Counted from the stretch's first letter, positions 28,877 through 38,366 are shown. The stretch: 64,000 nt of DNA from Proteus sp. FME41 (GCF_014897315.1 NZ_JABUYL010000001.1:248001-312000), one strand, 5' to 3'. The notes: generated by a model from the sequence alone, not told the origin. Numbers and translations: made by a program.

Positions 28877-29076
28877 GTTAGTTATCGACTTAGCAACTAC
28901 GGTTGATACTCTTCGTGGCACGAACCAAGCGAAAGCCGATTCAGAATCACCTCTTTCAACAAGCCTTACAGGATTATACCAACCGATCCGACTTTGGCAC
29001 GGGGGGTAAATACACCCGTGCAATCCAAGCTATCACCACATTTACGCAAGGTGTGATGGGCAATATTGAAGGTTAA
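28877..29076 (+). pseudogene. Terminal pretoxin scrap (cdiA remnant)
   Basis: Starts with the VIDLATTVDTLRGTNQAKADS sequence of cdiA, then jumps straight to NHLFQQALQDYTNRSDFG in another frame, and ends IEG-stop shortly after FTQGVMGN. Compared with module 3 (25221-25310), 89 bases are missing between two copies of ATTCA. No toxin or immunity gene remains. It marks the end of the array. Confidence 0.8.
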
Positions 29077-29468
29077 TGCACTGGAGTTGGTAAATTAACT
29101 TAAGAATCATCTTAATTTAATGTGATCTTATATATCAAATGACCATTTATAAGAAAAAATAACTCTTTTTAAGGGTAGTTTACGTAATTTGAAATTATAC
29201 AAATAGTCTTATAAAGATAATATTTGGGTTTTTATATTGATATGTAAATATAAATTAGAGTGTTAAGTTAGTAATATAATTAATTTGTTTTTAACTTGCA
29301 GATGATAATTGTATCAGGCTGTATTTATTGATGTTTTTTTAAATTACACTTTTATAGAAATAAACTATCGCTTAATAATATTATATTGGAATAACCAATT
29401 TTCTTTAATTAATAAGAGTTTATATGCTATCGCATGGCTATATTTAATTATAAACACAGAGGTATTTC
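29077..29468. other. AT-rich intergenic region
   Basis: About 390 bases, very AT-rich, with no gene that I can support. It must contain the promoter of the fimbrial subunit gene. I looked for paired inverted repeats that would mark a phase-variable promoter and found none. Confidence 0.5.
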
Positions 29469-30068
29469 ATGAATAAAACGTTTCTAAATACATCATTAAT
29501 AGTTGTATTAAGTTTAACGACATGCACCGTCTTTTCTGCTGACAATACGGGTACTGTAAATTTCAATGGCGAATTGACCGACACAAGTTGTAAGGTTGAT
29601 ATAGAAGGTCAAGGTCCTAATGCTCTCATTATATTGCCAACAGTGAGTACAAATACCTTATCTCAAGCAGGACAAGTAACGGGTCGTACCTCTTTTAATA
29701 TGAACCTTTATGATTGTAATTTTGAGGAGAATGCTGTCGTCACTCGAGCGGCTGTCAATGCATTTGTTCATGGAAAAGTTTCTGCTTTCTTTGAGACAGG
29801 CGCTACTGTTGACCAAGCAGTTGGTCGCTTAAAAAATATGGATACATCACCAACTGGTGCAACGTTTGTTCAATTGCAGTTATTGGATGGTAGTAATGGT
29901 TTTACTCCTATAAAAGTAGGTAATACTAAACAAGTCACTGATACTACTTATGTGAATATAAAAGATAAGAAAGCAACACTACCTTATGCTGTCGAATACT
30001 ATGCAATCGGTGAAACTACCGCAGGTAAAGTAAGTAGTAGTGTTGTTTATACTCTGCAATATAAATAG
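29469..30068 (+). CDS. Orphan fimbrial subunit (type 1 pilin family)
   Basis: 199 residues with ribosome site AGAGG before the ATG. A signal peptide (MNKTFLNTSLIVVLSL, cleaved near FSADN) precedes a pilin domain: the N-terminal donor strand GTVNFNGELTD, the first cysteine in TSCKV, the second in LYDCNF about 47 residues later, and a C-terminal VVYTLQYK strand. Pilins are assembled by chaperone-usher systems. No chaperone or usher lies next to it, so it is an orphan subunit that may be used by an assembly system elsewhere. It stands alone with a hairpin after it. Confidence 0.88.
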   Translation: MNKTFLNTSLIVVLSLTTCTVFSADNTGTVNFNGELTDTSCKVDIEGQGPNALIILPTVSTNTLSQAGQVTGRTSFNMNLYDCNFEENAVVTRAAVNAFVHGKVSAFFETGATVDQAVGRLKNMDTSPTGATFVQLQLLDGSNGFTPIKVGNTKQVTDTTYVNIKDKKATLPYAVEYYAIGETTAGKVSSSVVYTLQYK

Positions 30069-30079
30069 TTATTATATTA

Positions 30080-30106
30080 ATATAGAGGAGTCAAACTCCT
30101 CTATAT
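30080..30106 (+). terminator. Perfect hairpin after pilin gene
   Basis: TATAGAGGAGT pairs with ACTCCTCTATA over a three-base loop. The downstream T-run is poor but the stem is strong. Confidence 0.65.
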
Positions 30107-30125
30107 TCACGATTCACGTATAAAA

Positions 30126-30383
30126 TTAACAATCAATAGAAAGTATTTCTTCTTTTTGCCTGCGTTCCTCTTCCGCTTTCTGCGCTTCTTCCATCTGCAC
30201 ATGCTCACTTTATAGATTGATTGTTCTGGCATCTGTACACGCACGGAAATAAAACGATCGTCAGGAATATCAATCGGAACCTCAGCGCTGTAACCGTCAA
30301 TTTTATTATTGGCAAATTTAGGCGCACTAGAGTGAGTTCGGTGATATGTCTTAACTCGAATAGGACCATCTTTACTTAATTGA
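30126..30383 (-). pseudogene. Gene scrap on the minus strand, unknown family
   Basis: Minus-strand frames encode KTYHRTHSSAPKFANNKIDG, then AEVPIDIPDDRFISVRVQMP, and after a frameshift near 30205 MEEAQKAEEERRQKEEILS to a stop at 30126. These are protein-like segments with a charged coiled tail, so this is the 3' end of a broken gene. It abuts the stop of the lipoprotein gene. I cannot name the parent protein. Confidence 0.45.
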
Positions 30384-31274
30384 CTATTTTAAAACCAATA
30401 CAAAACGACTTAAAATAAATTTAAGTTGATTATCAAAAGCGCGATCCATTTTATAAGAATCAGATTTACACTCTTTTTTTGCTGAAAAATAATTAATAGA
30501 GTAATAGCGTAGTTTTTCTGCTAATACTTTTCTTTCATCATCAGTTGTATTAACACCTTGATATTTGATTAAATCATTATTAAATATTTTAATAAAATCA
30601 TTCAGTTGTTGGCAATCTGTCGTTAATTGAATCGCAGGATAAAAAAGATAGGCATCTTTTACTGTTCTGTTTGTTTGTTGGTAATCTGTAGCTGGTGTTA
30701 TCGTAATACCGTCATTAGCCTTGATATATTTAATATAATCATCTTCACGGAAAAGTTTACCAGTAATAAGTAATGCTGATTTTGCACGATAACCATCTAA
30801 ATAATCTTCATTAACGTCAACAACCCATTCATAGGTATCACCTATTTTTTCGACAATAAGGTTATCAAATTTAAGAAAATATCCGGAATATAAAACACCT
30901 TGTATGGTGTCTGTGTTTTTATATGAAAATAGCATCTCTTTAGCTGTTTTTTCATAATCTAAACCGTCATTTTCAACTTTATAGAAAACGTAGTTAATGT
31001 AATAAGGTGACATTGTAGGATTGATCATCCCACCTCGACTATTTTCATAAAGGTAAAAATGAGCAGTTTCATTTTGGTAGGTGACCGCGTGTGTTCCTTT
31101 TATTAATTCAATTTTTTCGTATGTTCGAGGAGATAAGGTATAAGTATTATTATCGACTTGAACTGTAATGGCTTCATCAGTAGGGTTATCGATAGTAAAG
31201 GCTATTTTCTTTGCAAATAAGTCACACCCACTGAGAACCAATATAATGCTTAAAAAGGCTATTTTTTTTAACAT
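30384..31274 (-). CDS. Uncharacterised lipoprotein
   Basis: 296 residues with a clear lipoprotein signal (MLKKIAFLSIILVLSGC, lipobox LSGC), so anchored in the inner or outer membrane. AAGGA lies before the ATG on the minus strand. The mature part is rich in Tyr, Asp and Asn, starting with a short beta-rich domain (FTIDNPTDEAITVQVDNNTY) and followed by a longer part with two cysteines (TTDCQQLN, KKECKSD). I do not recognise the family. A broken gene lies directly downstream on the same strand, so the pair may be the rest of a longer operon. A toxin-neutralising role is possible in such a setting but has no support in the sequence. Confidence 0.75.
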   Translation of the reverse strand: MLKKIAFLSIILVLSGCDLFAKKIAFTIDNPTDEAITVQVDNNTYTLSPRTYEKIELIKGTHAVTYQNETAHFYLYENSRGGMINPTMSPYYINYVFYKVENDGLDYEKTAKEMLFSYKNTDTIQGVLYSGYFLKFDNLIVEKIGDTYEWVVDVNEDYLDGYRAKSALLITGKLFREDDYIKYIKANDGITITPATDYQQTNRTVKDAYLFYPAIQLTTDCQQLNDFIKIFNNDLIKYQGVNTTDDERKVLAEKLRYYSINYFSAKKECKSDSYKMDRAFDNQLKFILSRFVLVLK

Positions 31275-31572
31275 AAGTCATCCTTGTTAATTTTAAAATA
31301 TAAATCTAATTTTCTAGTGTAAATACATGTTTTTTTGAGTTTATTAAATAATAAAGTGGTTTATATTAGCATATCTCAAAATAGATGACTTTATTGAGAC
31401 TATAAAAATAAAATTTTGTTTTAAAGTGTCAAAAAATAAATATTTATGGATAAATATATTTTTTTTGGATAGGGATGATGTAAAAAAAGAATATTATTAT
31501 TTTATGATGTAGTGTGAAAATATTGAACATTTTTGTTTTATCATATTAAGAATGTTGGTATGAGAAAATAGT
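31275..31572. other. Intergenic region upstream of lipoprotein gene
   Basis: About 300 AT-rich bases between the lipoprotein start and the ipdC terminator. It presumably contains the lipoprotein promoter on the minus strand. No small gene seen. Confidence 0.4.
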
Positions 31573-31573
31573 G

Positions 31574-31611
31574 TAAAAACCTAACTCAATTTATCCGTTA
31601 GGTTTTTATTT
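31574..31611 (-). terminator. Terminator downstream of decarboxylase gene
   Basis: AAAAACCTAAC (31575-31585) pairs with GTTAGGTTTTT (31597-31607). A/T runs on both sides allow function in either direction; the decarboxylase is the gene that ends here. Confidence 0.75.
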
Positions 31612-31638
31612 ATATTAATGTATTATGCTTAGCATAAT

Positions 31639-33288
31639 TTAGAATGAATAGAGAGAATCTTTAGACTCTTTTAATTTTTGTGCTAATTCAGAGGCTTCAT
31701 ATCGTTCTGTTACTATTTCTATATAAGATGCACTTTCTGTCGATTCAGCAACTTCAAGTGCTTTATTTAACTCATTAATTGTTGTGACTTTTTCACAATG
31801 CCAATCTTTTGCACCAAAGGCTTTAGGTAATAAGTGATAATTCCATTGTGCCAGATCGTTATAATAGGCTTCTGGATAATCACATAATAATCGTTCGATT
31901 AAATAACCATCATTATTTAAAACAAGAATGATTGGTTTTAATCCAAACCGAACGAATTGGCTAATTTCTTGTACTGTGAGTTGATGTGAACCTTCACCCG
32001 TAATTAAGATAATCCGTTTTTCAGGTGCTGCAAGGGCGGCACCAAAGGATGCAGGTGTTGCCCAACCAATAGAACCCCATAATGTTTGATTATGAAATTG
32101 TGCAGCTGCTGGTAATAAGGCGAAACCTAATCCCATTGAGAAAGTGCCTGTTTCAGCGATAATAATATCGTTAGGCTTAAAGAATTTTTCTAATCGAGGA
32201 TAGAGATATTGAGCTGTAATTTCACCATTATTAGAGAAAATAGCGTCACCTAATCCCTTGGCTTTTATCTGATGATAAGTTTTATTTGGTAGTCGTTTTG
32301 TTAGCTCTGAGAGAATATCCTCCATGTAAATAGAAGAGTAGATAACAGAATCAATGACAACATATTCTGGCATGATACTGATAAATTGTTCTGGTTTAAT
32401 ATCAGCAGTAAAGCTGCCTGTATTAAAATCAGTCATTATTGCACCAATTCCTACTACATATTCGCTATTTTCGACAAATTCTCTGACATCAGGTGTCATT
32501 AATTTACCATCATACATACCAATATATTGATGATTAGACTCACTTAATATACTTTTATCCATAAACATAGTGGCATAAGGTAAGCCTGTTTTATTAATAA
32601 ACAGTTGAACATTATCTGATAAGCCTAAACGTGAGGATAAAATACCAGGCAATACACAAATACTATTGCTGTGTATAAGCTTTTCAATAATGGTTGATAC
32701 GACTTTTTCTAGTGCCTTTTTGTCGCTTGTTGGCTTTTTAGGTATTGTAACTGATGTATTCTCTATCACTGGCATCATGGCATAATCAGACGGTAAACCA
32801 ATATAAACAGGGCGACGTTCTTTTAATGCTGTGGTAATTAAACGCTCTATTTCAGCGATACAATTTTCAGGTGTTAATATTGCATGAGCACAAGCAAGAC
32901 GTTGGCCTAATTGATAAAAAATATCAAAGTCGCCATTACCTAATGTATGGTGAACGAGACGCTTACTTTTTTGTACACCACTTGTTGGCATACCGACTAA
33001 ATGAAAGATCGGTAGATTTTCTGCATAAGAACCCGCTATAGCATTAATTGCGCTTAATTCACCGACACCAAATGTTGTTGATAGCGCGGCCATACCTTTA
33101 ATTCGAGCATAGCCATCAGCCGCATAAGCTGCATTTAATTCGTTACAGTTACCAATCCAACGCATATGGCTACTATTACAAATAGTGTCTTCAATAGGAA
33201 AAGCATAATCGCCCGCAACACCGAAAATATCACTGATTCCTAAATCATATAAACGGTTTAAAATATATTCAACGACAGTCTTCTTCAC
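31639..33288 (-). CDS. ipdC: Thiamine-diphosphate 2-oxo acid decarboxylase (indolepyruvate/phenylpyruvate type)
   Basis: 549 residues, the usual length of pyruvate/indolepyruvate decarboxylases. The N-terminal TPP domain shows the catalytic glutamate in NCNELNAAYAADGYAR and the HHTLGNG double histidine. The C-terminal TPP site reads GEGSHQLT followed 24 residues later by LNNDGYLIERLL, so the usual GDG is GEG here. Such enzymes turn aromatic 2-oxo acids, which Proteus makes in quantity by amino acid deamination, into aldehydes and CO2. ATG has GGAGATAA before it. It stands alone between its terminator and a long upstream region. Substrate choice between indolepyruvate and phenylpyruvate is not decided by the sequence. 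Confidence 0.88.
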   Translation of the reverse strand: MKKTVVEYILNRLYDLGISDIFGVAGDYAFPIEDTICNSSHMRWIGNCNELNAAYAADGYARIKGMAALSTTFGVGELSAINAIAGSYAENLPIFHLVGMPTSGVQKSKRLVHHTLGNGDFDIFYQLGQRLACAHAILTPENCIAEIERLITTALKERRPVYIGLPSDYAMMPVIENTSVTIPKKPTSDKKALEKVVSTIIEKLIHSNSICVLPGILSSRLGLSDNVQLFINKTGLPYATMFMDKSILSESNHQYIGMYDGKLMTPDVREFVENSEYVVGIGAIMTDFNTGSFTADIKPEQFISIMPEYVVIDSVIYSSIYMEDILSELTKRLPNKTYHQIKAKGLGDAIFSNNGEITAQYLYPRLEKFFKPNDIIIAETGTFSMGLGFALLPAAAQFHNQTLWGSIGWATPASFGAALAAPEKRIILITGEGSHQLTVQEISQFVRFGLKPIILVLNNDGYLIERLLCDYPEAYYNDLAQWNYHLLPKAFGAKDWHCEKVTTINELNKALEVAESTESASYIEIVTERYEASELAQKLKESKDSLYSF

Positions 33289-33936
33289 GTTATCTCCAAA
33301 TATTTAAAATAATAATCAATTAAATAATAGTTATACTTTTAGATTGTGCTTAATGTTTTATTATGAAAATAATATAAGAGGGGATAGTTTATTATTGATA
33401 ATGTAATTAAATAGAATTAATTTATCGATTTTTGATATTTTATTATTCTGTTAATATTCATAACTGTTTGATTGGTTTTGTTTTATTCTTTTTTAATGAT
33501 TTCTCATTAATGATTTTATTTATAATTACCGTGGGGTTTATAATGCGAGAAGTATTGTTTCTGTATGTAATAATTATTTGGATTTAATTATTGTGATGGT
33601 GAAGTTTTGGGAGTGTGATTTAATCATGTTTACAAGAAAAATAGTGATAAAAATCGAAATCTCCAAGTGTGGAGTTAGTTAGGAAGTGAAAAATTGATGC
33701 TAAAAGAATAAATTAAAGTTTATCTGCACTCTAATTTGATACGTAATACTAAAATTATCTTTAAATAATGAAAGTGATTAAAGATAAGAAAATATTATTT
33801 TTTTAGCAAATGTGGATAGCAGTACAAAAATACTTGTATAAATGATAAGTTGATGTTTTGCACGTAGTCTTATAAGAAATAATAAAAACGAGCAAAGTAA
33901 AAATAAATCAGACAAGACAGGAATAGGATAGGGAAT
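33289..33936. other. Long AT-rich divergent promoter region
   Basis: About 650 bases between divergently transcribed ipdC and dld, very AT-rich. No ORF I would support; a 14-codon frame at 33543 has no clear ribosome site. A GTGTGATTTAATCATG stretch near 33614 loosely resembles a CRP site. Nothing else stands out. Confidence 0.4.
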
Positions 33937-35697
33937 ATGAATGAGAGTAATAGCTCTGTAAATCAACACTTTATTCGTAAGCTTGAAAGTATTGTTGGTA
34001 AAAAGCAGGTATTAACACAAGCACATAAAACGGAACGCTATCGTAAAGGGTTTCGTTCAGGACAAGGTAAGGCATTAGCGGTTGTATTTCCTGCTAATCT
34101 ATTAGAGCAGTGGCGTGTTTTTAAAATCTGTGTTGAAGCTGATAAAATTATTATTATGCAAGCGGCGAATACGGGATTAACAGAAGGTTCGACACCTAAT
34201 GGCGATGATTATGATAGAGATATCGTGATTATTAGTACATTACGTCAAGATAAAATACAGGTTCTCTCAGAGCATAATCAAGTTATTGCCTTTCCTGGTA
34301 GTACGCTGTGGCATTTAGAAAAAGTATTAAAGCCATTAGGACGTGAACCTCATTCTGTTATTGGTTCGTCTTGTATTGGCGCTTCTGTTATTGGTGGGAT
34401 CTGCAATAACTCCGGCGGAGCTTTAGTGCGTCGAGGACCTGCTTATACAGAATTATCGCTGTATGCTCGTGTTAATGAAAATGGTGAGGCCGAATTAGTT
34501 AATCACTTAGGAATTGATTTAGGTGAAACACCTGAAGAGATTTTAACGAATTTAGATAATCGTCATTATCACGAGAAACAAATACAAGCGACAGAAAAAT
34601 TGGCGTCTGATCATGAATACCATGAACGTATACGTGATGTTGATGCCAATACACCTTCTCGTTTTAATAATGATGAACGTCGTTTGTATGAAGCGGCGGG
34701 TAGTGCAGGTAAGTTATCTGTATTTGCAGTACGATTAGATACATTTCCTGCAGATCATCACACCCAAGTTTTCTATATTGGGACTAATAATCCAGATGAA
34801 CTTGAAGATATTCGCCGTCATATTTTAAGTCATTTTAAAACACTTCCTGTCGCAGGGGAATATATGCACAGAAGCTATTATAAAATGGCTGAGGAGTATG
34901 GGAAAGATACGTTTTTAGTAATAGATAAATTAGGCACAGATAAAATGCCAACTCTATTTGCTGTAAAAGGGCGAGTTGATGCGGTATTAAATAAAGTGCC
35001 TTTTTTACCTAAAAATATGGCCGATAGAATCATGCAGTTTATGAGCAAATTATGGCCAGCTCATTTACCTGAGCGTATGACAGATTTCCGTGATAAATAT
35101 GAACATCATTTAATGTTAAGAATGGCTGATGAGGGTATTGAAGAGGCATCTACCTATTTAAAAGAATACTTTAAACAAGCTTCAGGTGATTATTTTGAAT
35201 GTACAGAAGAGGAAGGTAATAAAGCATTCTTACATCGCTTTGCTGCCGCTGGTGCTGCTGTTCGTTATCATGCTGTTCATGTGAATGACGTTGAAGATGT
35301 ATTGCCATTAGATATTGCATTGCGTCGTAATGACAAAGATTGGTTTGAAAAATTACCACCAGAAATAGAGAGTAAATTACTTTATAAACTCTATTGTGGT
35401 CATTTTATGTGCCACGTTATGCATCAAGATTACATTATTAAAAAAGGTGTTGATGCGAAGGCGCTAAAAGCAGAAATGCTGGCGTTATTAGATCAACGTG
35501 GAGCAGAATATCCCGCAGAGCATAACGTGGGTCATATGTATTATGCTAAGCCTCAATTAAAAGCATTTTATAAACATAACGATCCAACCAATAGCATGAA
35601 CCCAGGTATTGGTAAAACCTCAAAATTAAAATATTGGGGAGATGAGTGTGGTTGTGGACATGCTCATAATGATGCTAATACAGAGAATAAAGAATAA
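33937..35697 (+). CDS. dld: Quinone-dependent D-lactate dehydrogenase
   Basis: 586 residues against about 571 in E. coli. Start at 33937 has AGGATAGGG just upstream. It has an N-terminal FAD-binding PCMH domain with NTGLTEGSTPNGDDYDRD and SCIGASVIGGICNNSGG, and a C-terminal membrane-binding lactate dehydrogenase domain (HRFAAAGAAVRYHAVH, AEHNVGHMY). It ends with a Cys/His-rich tail (CGCGH). The peripheral inner-membrane flavoenzyme oxidises D-lactate to pyruvate and feeds electrons to the quinone pool. It is monocistronic, followed by a terminator. Confidence 0.96.
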   Translation: MNESNSSVNQHFIRKLESIVGKKQVLTQAHKTERYRKGFRSGQGKALAVVFPANLLEQWRVFKICVEADKIIIMQAANTGLTEGSTPNGDDYDRDIVIISTLRQDKIQVLSEHNQVIAFPGSTLWHLEKVLKPLGREPHSVIGSSCIGASVIGGICNNSGGALVRRGPAYTELSLYARVNENGEAELVNHLGIDLGETPEEILTNLDNRHYHEKQIQATEKLASDHEYHERIRDVDANTPSRFNNDERRLYEAAGSAGKLSVFAVRLDTFPADHHTQVFYIGTNNPDELEDIRRHILSHFKTLPVAGEYMHRSYYKMAEEYGKDTFLVIDKLGTDKMPTLFAVKGRVDAVLNKVPFLPKNMADRIMQFMSKLWPAHLPERMTDFRDKYEHHLMLRMADEGIEEASTYLKEYFKQASGDYFECTEEEGNKAFLHRFAAAGAAVRYHAVHVNDVEDVLPLDIALRRNDKDWFEKLPPEIESKLLYKLYCGHFMCHVMHQDYIIKKGVDAKALKAEMLALLDQRGAEYPAEHNVGHMYYAKPQLKAFYKHNDPTNSMNPGIGKTSKLKYWGDECGCGHAHNDANTENKE

Positions 35698-35728
35698 TAG
35701 TTTTATACTGAGCTTATTTAAGCAACAA

Positions 35729-35757
35729 GAAAGGCAGGTTAAAACCCGCCTTTTATT
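35729..35757. terminator. Bidirectional terminator between dld and sbcB
   Basis: AAAGGCAGGTT pairs with AACCCGCCTTT with one mismatch and is followed by TTATTTT. It lies between the two convergent stop codons. Confidence 0.75.
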
Positions 35758-35764
35758 TTATCAA

Positions 35765-37195
35765 TTAACTTGCAATCTCTTGAGCATATAAATAAAGCTC
35801 TTGTAGCTGTTTTAATTTTTCCTCGTTATCAGCATGTTCTTCAGCTAATAACTGAATAATATTAATATATTCGGTGAGTTTTTCTGGCGTTAACATCTCT
35901 TTTCTATGCGCCAACCAACGTTGTTGTTCGTCATAATTAAGTGTTGAAGGGTAATTTCTTGCACGATAACGGAAAAATAGCGGTTCCATTCTTGCATCTT
36001 CAAACGTTAAATCTAAAGCGGGTAAATTCTGAGGTTGTGTTGAGCGAATGATCTCCATCGCACTACGATCATTCTCACTGAAAAAACCATTATAAATTTG
36101 TGAATCAACATTATCGGATACAGCAAAAGGCGTTTGTTGAGCAAATATTTCCACGACTTTATTGCGTATTTCTGGATGAGAAAACAAGATCGCTTGGTTT
36201 GTTAAACAAGCATCAATATCTAAACCAATTCTATCTGCATCTTGCTGTCTCAATGTATTTTGTGGTGCCACAATTGGACATTTATTAATATGCAGTAATT
36301 TAATTGGAACAGGTGGCTCATCAACTGACAATTCACTACGTGGTGTATATAAACGCTCACGTAATTGGTCTGAGTCGAGAGTTAATAGAGGAGATATATC
36401 TGCGGCTAAGTCACAAACAATAACCGCATTACGATTATCAGGGTGCCACGCTAATGGGGCAACAAGACTTAAATTAGAACGCGCGGCACCAAACATACCT
36501 GAAACATGCACAATCGGTGTCATTGCGGGAATATCAATTAGCGCCTGCACTTTGCGTTTATCACGTAAATTAAAGAAATAATCAAACATTCTTGGTTGAG
36601 CTTGCTTTAATTTTTTTGCCATCGCAATGGTGGCATAAACATCAGACATCGCATCATGCGCATTTTCATGAGAAATGCCGTTGGCTTTGGTTAATAACTC
36701 TAAACGGAAACTTGGAAAACCGTCTTCATTTTCAGGCCAAACAATACCTTCAGGGCGCAGCGCATAGCAAGCACGTAAAACATCAAGTAAATCCCAACGC
36801 GAATTTCCTTTTTGCCAGCTATAAGCATAAGGATCATAAAAATTACGATAAAGGATATTACGAGTGACTTCATCATCAAAACGAAGGTTGTTATAACCCA
36901 TAATACAACTATTAGGTTGGCTAAAAGCTTGATGGATCTGGCGAGTAAACTCTGCTTCAACCATCCCATTTTTTGCCGCAATTTGTGGTGTTATTCCTGT
37001 GATCATCACAGCTTCTGGATGGGGTAGATAATCATCATTAGGTTTGCAATAAATAACGAGAGGATCTTCAATAATATTGAAATCCATATCAGTTCTAACA
37101 CCTGCAAATTGTGCTGGACGATCCAGTGCGGGGCGTGTGCCAAAGGTTTCGTAGTCATGAACGTAAAATGTGGGCGTTTTCGCTGAATTAGACAA
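35765..37195 (-). CDS. sbcB: Exodeoxyribonuclease I
   Basis: 476 residues, matching E. coli ExoI (475). The start is a TTG at 37195 with TAGGA six bases upstream; no better ATG exists at the N-terminus. The DEDDh nuclease motifs are visible: VHDYETFGTRPALDRPAQFA, GYNNLRFDDEVTRN, and NAHDAMSDVYATIAMA. SH3-like and C-terminal helical parts follow (PLFFRYRARNYP). The enzyme degrades single-stranded DNA 3' to 5' in recombination and mismatch repair and binds SSB. Confidence 0.96.
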   Translation of the reverse strand: MSNSAKTPTFYVHDYETFGTRPALDRPAQFAGVRTDMDFNIIEDPLVIYCKPNDDYLPHPEAVMITGITPQIAAKNGMVEAEFTRQIHQAFSQPNSCIMGYNNLRFDDEVTRNILYRNFYDPYAYSWQKGNSRWDLLDVLRACYALRPEGIVWPENEDGFPSFRLELLTKANGISHENAHDAMSDVYATIAMAKKLKQAQPRMFDYFFNLRDKRKVQALIDIPAMTPIVHVSGMFGAARSNLSLVAPLAWHPDNRNAVIVCDLAADISPLLTLDSDQLRERLYTPRSELSVDEPPVPIKLLHINKCPIVAPQNTLRQQDADRIGLDIDACLTNQAILFSHPEIRNKVVEIFAQQTPFAVSDNVDSQIYNGFFSENDRSAMEIIRSTQPQNLPALDLTFEDARMEPLFFRYRARNYPSTLNYDEQQRWLAHRKEMLTPEKLTEYINIIQLLAEEHADNEEKLKQLQELYLYAQEIAS

Positions 37196-37306
37196 GGTTT
37201 CCTACCGTAAGTTTATTGATGATTTTTTAAATCATTACTCAATGAGTTGTATTGGGCTTAATTAAGACTATGGTAAACCATAACGCGGTAAACGTGAAAT
37301 GTCAGA

Positions 37307-37918
37307 TCAAAGCACACTTATGTAGTGTTTAATATAGGGTGTGGCAGTAAGGATAAGTAGGAGTGTGCCACCACTAATATTGATTACTTTTTTCATGGTA
37401 ATAATATTGATTTTTTGTGATGACAATAAAATAAAACCACAGCAAGCAATCAGCCAGATGGTCATCATTAAAATATGAATGGAAGATAAGGCAAGATAAT
37501 TAACTAATGTTGGTGTTGACCCTGCATAGCTGGAAACAACCACGAGGTATAACATAATTGCTTTAGGGTTAAGCACATTAGCAATATAAGCGGTTTTAAT
37601 AGAGGCTTTTTGATGAATAATAGTGGTGTTTTTAGCCGCTTTTAATCCAGAGCGTATCAGTGAAATGCCAAGATAAATTAAATATAAGTTGCCAAGGAGA
37701 GTTAACACTATAAAAGCAGAGGGGGACGAAACTAAGAGTTTGGTTATTCCCAATCCTACTAAAATCCCGTGAGTAATAATGCCTAATGCAGTGCCTATAA
37801 TCGTGATCAATAACCCTTTTACACCATAGGTTAGGGTATTGTCTAAAGCGATTGTAAAACTTGCACCCGGCGAGATAATGATAGGCAGTAAAGTAATAAT
37901 AAAACCCAATATATCCAT
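37307..37918 (-). CDS. LysE/RhtB family exporter
   Basis: 203 residues with about six hydrophobic segments. The start has the family pattern GFIITLLPIIISPGASFTIAL, with the PGP-like loop replaced by SPGAS, followed by GLLITIIGTALGI. Members pump amino acids or similar metabolites out of the cytoplasm. It is one gene downstream of the FosA-like gene on the same strand with a 34-base gap, so both may be co-transcribed. Substrate unknown. Confidence 0.85.
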   Translation of the reverse strand: MDILGFIITLLPIIISPGASFTIALDNTLTYGVKGLLITIIGTALGIITHGILVGLGITKLLVSSPSAFIVLTLLGNLYLIYLGISLIRSGLKAAKNTTIIHQKASIKTAYIANVLNPKAIMLYLVVVSSYAGSTPTLVNYLALSSIHILMMTIWLIACCGFILLSSQKINIITMKKVINISGGTLLLILTATPYIKHYISVL

Positions 37919-37952
37919 AGTATTATCTTCGCTGATTAGTCCTGATACTTTT

Positions 37953-38366
37953 TTAGTCTTCGTCGAAAAATTGCATACCGGAATAAGGATGTTGACGGCA
38001 AGCTTCTAAGCGACTTTTTAAATCACCCACATGGACTTCAAGTTTATGATGGTCAGGATCGTAAAAATAGAATGAATCGCCTTCACTTTTATTTTCTTTC
38101 CATGCAGTAATACCATGAGATAAAAGGTGTTGTTTAAAGGCTTCAAAATTATTTGCAGATAAACTGAAAGCATAATGGGTGTAATCACTGTCTTCAGTAA
38201 TATGGCGTTTATCGTGAGATAAACATAACCATAAGGAGCCTAGTTGTAGGTAAGCGCCGTTATCCCATAAAGCAAGGGGCTTAAAACCTAATATTTCAGT
38301 ATAAAAGGCAAAGCTTTTATTCACATTATTGACGGCGAGTGTTAGGTGGTTTAAATCAGTTAGCAT
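37953..38366 (-). CDS. fosA: FosA-family fosfomycin glutathione transferase (VOC fold)
   Basis: 137 residues, the size of FosA enzymes. The sequence has the FosA pattern throughout: [12 protein letters not shown] with the first metal-binding histidine, YTHYAFSL with the second, and KLEVHVG with the glutamate. The potassium-loop region [15 protein letters not shown] and the end [12 protein letters not shown] are also present. FosA adds glutathione to the fosfomycin epoxide using Mn2+ and K+. Key residues are kept, so it is probably active; how much resistance it gives in this strain cannot be read from sequence. Chromosomal setting without mobile elements suggests an intrinsic gene. Confidence 0.88.
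   Translation of the reverse strand: MLTDLNHLTLAVNNVNKSFAFYTEILGFKPLALWDNGAYLQLGSLWLCLSHDKRHITEDSDYTHYAFSLSANNFEAFKQHLLSHGITAWKENKSEGDSFYFYDPDHHKLEVHVGDLKSRLEACRQHPYSGMQFFDED

Noticed and set aside
18700-29100. Insertion sequence or transposase responsible for the array
   Set aside because: I found no transposase-like frame, terminal inverted repeats or target duplications; homologous and microhomology events explain the breaks.
29077-29468. Phase-variable invertible promoter in front of the orphan pilin
   Set aside because: No matching pair of inverted repeats flanking a promoter-sized segment and no recombinase gene nearby.
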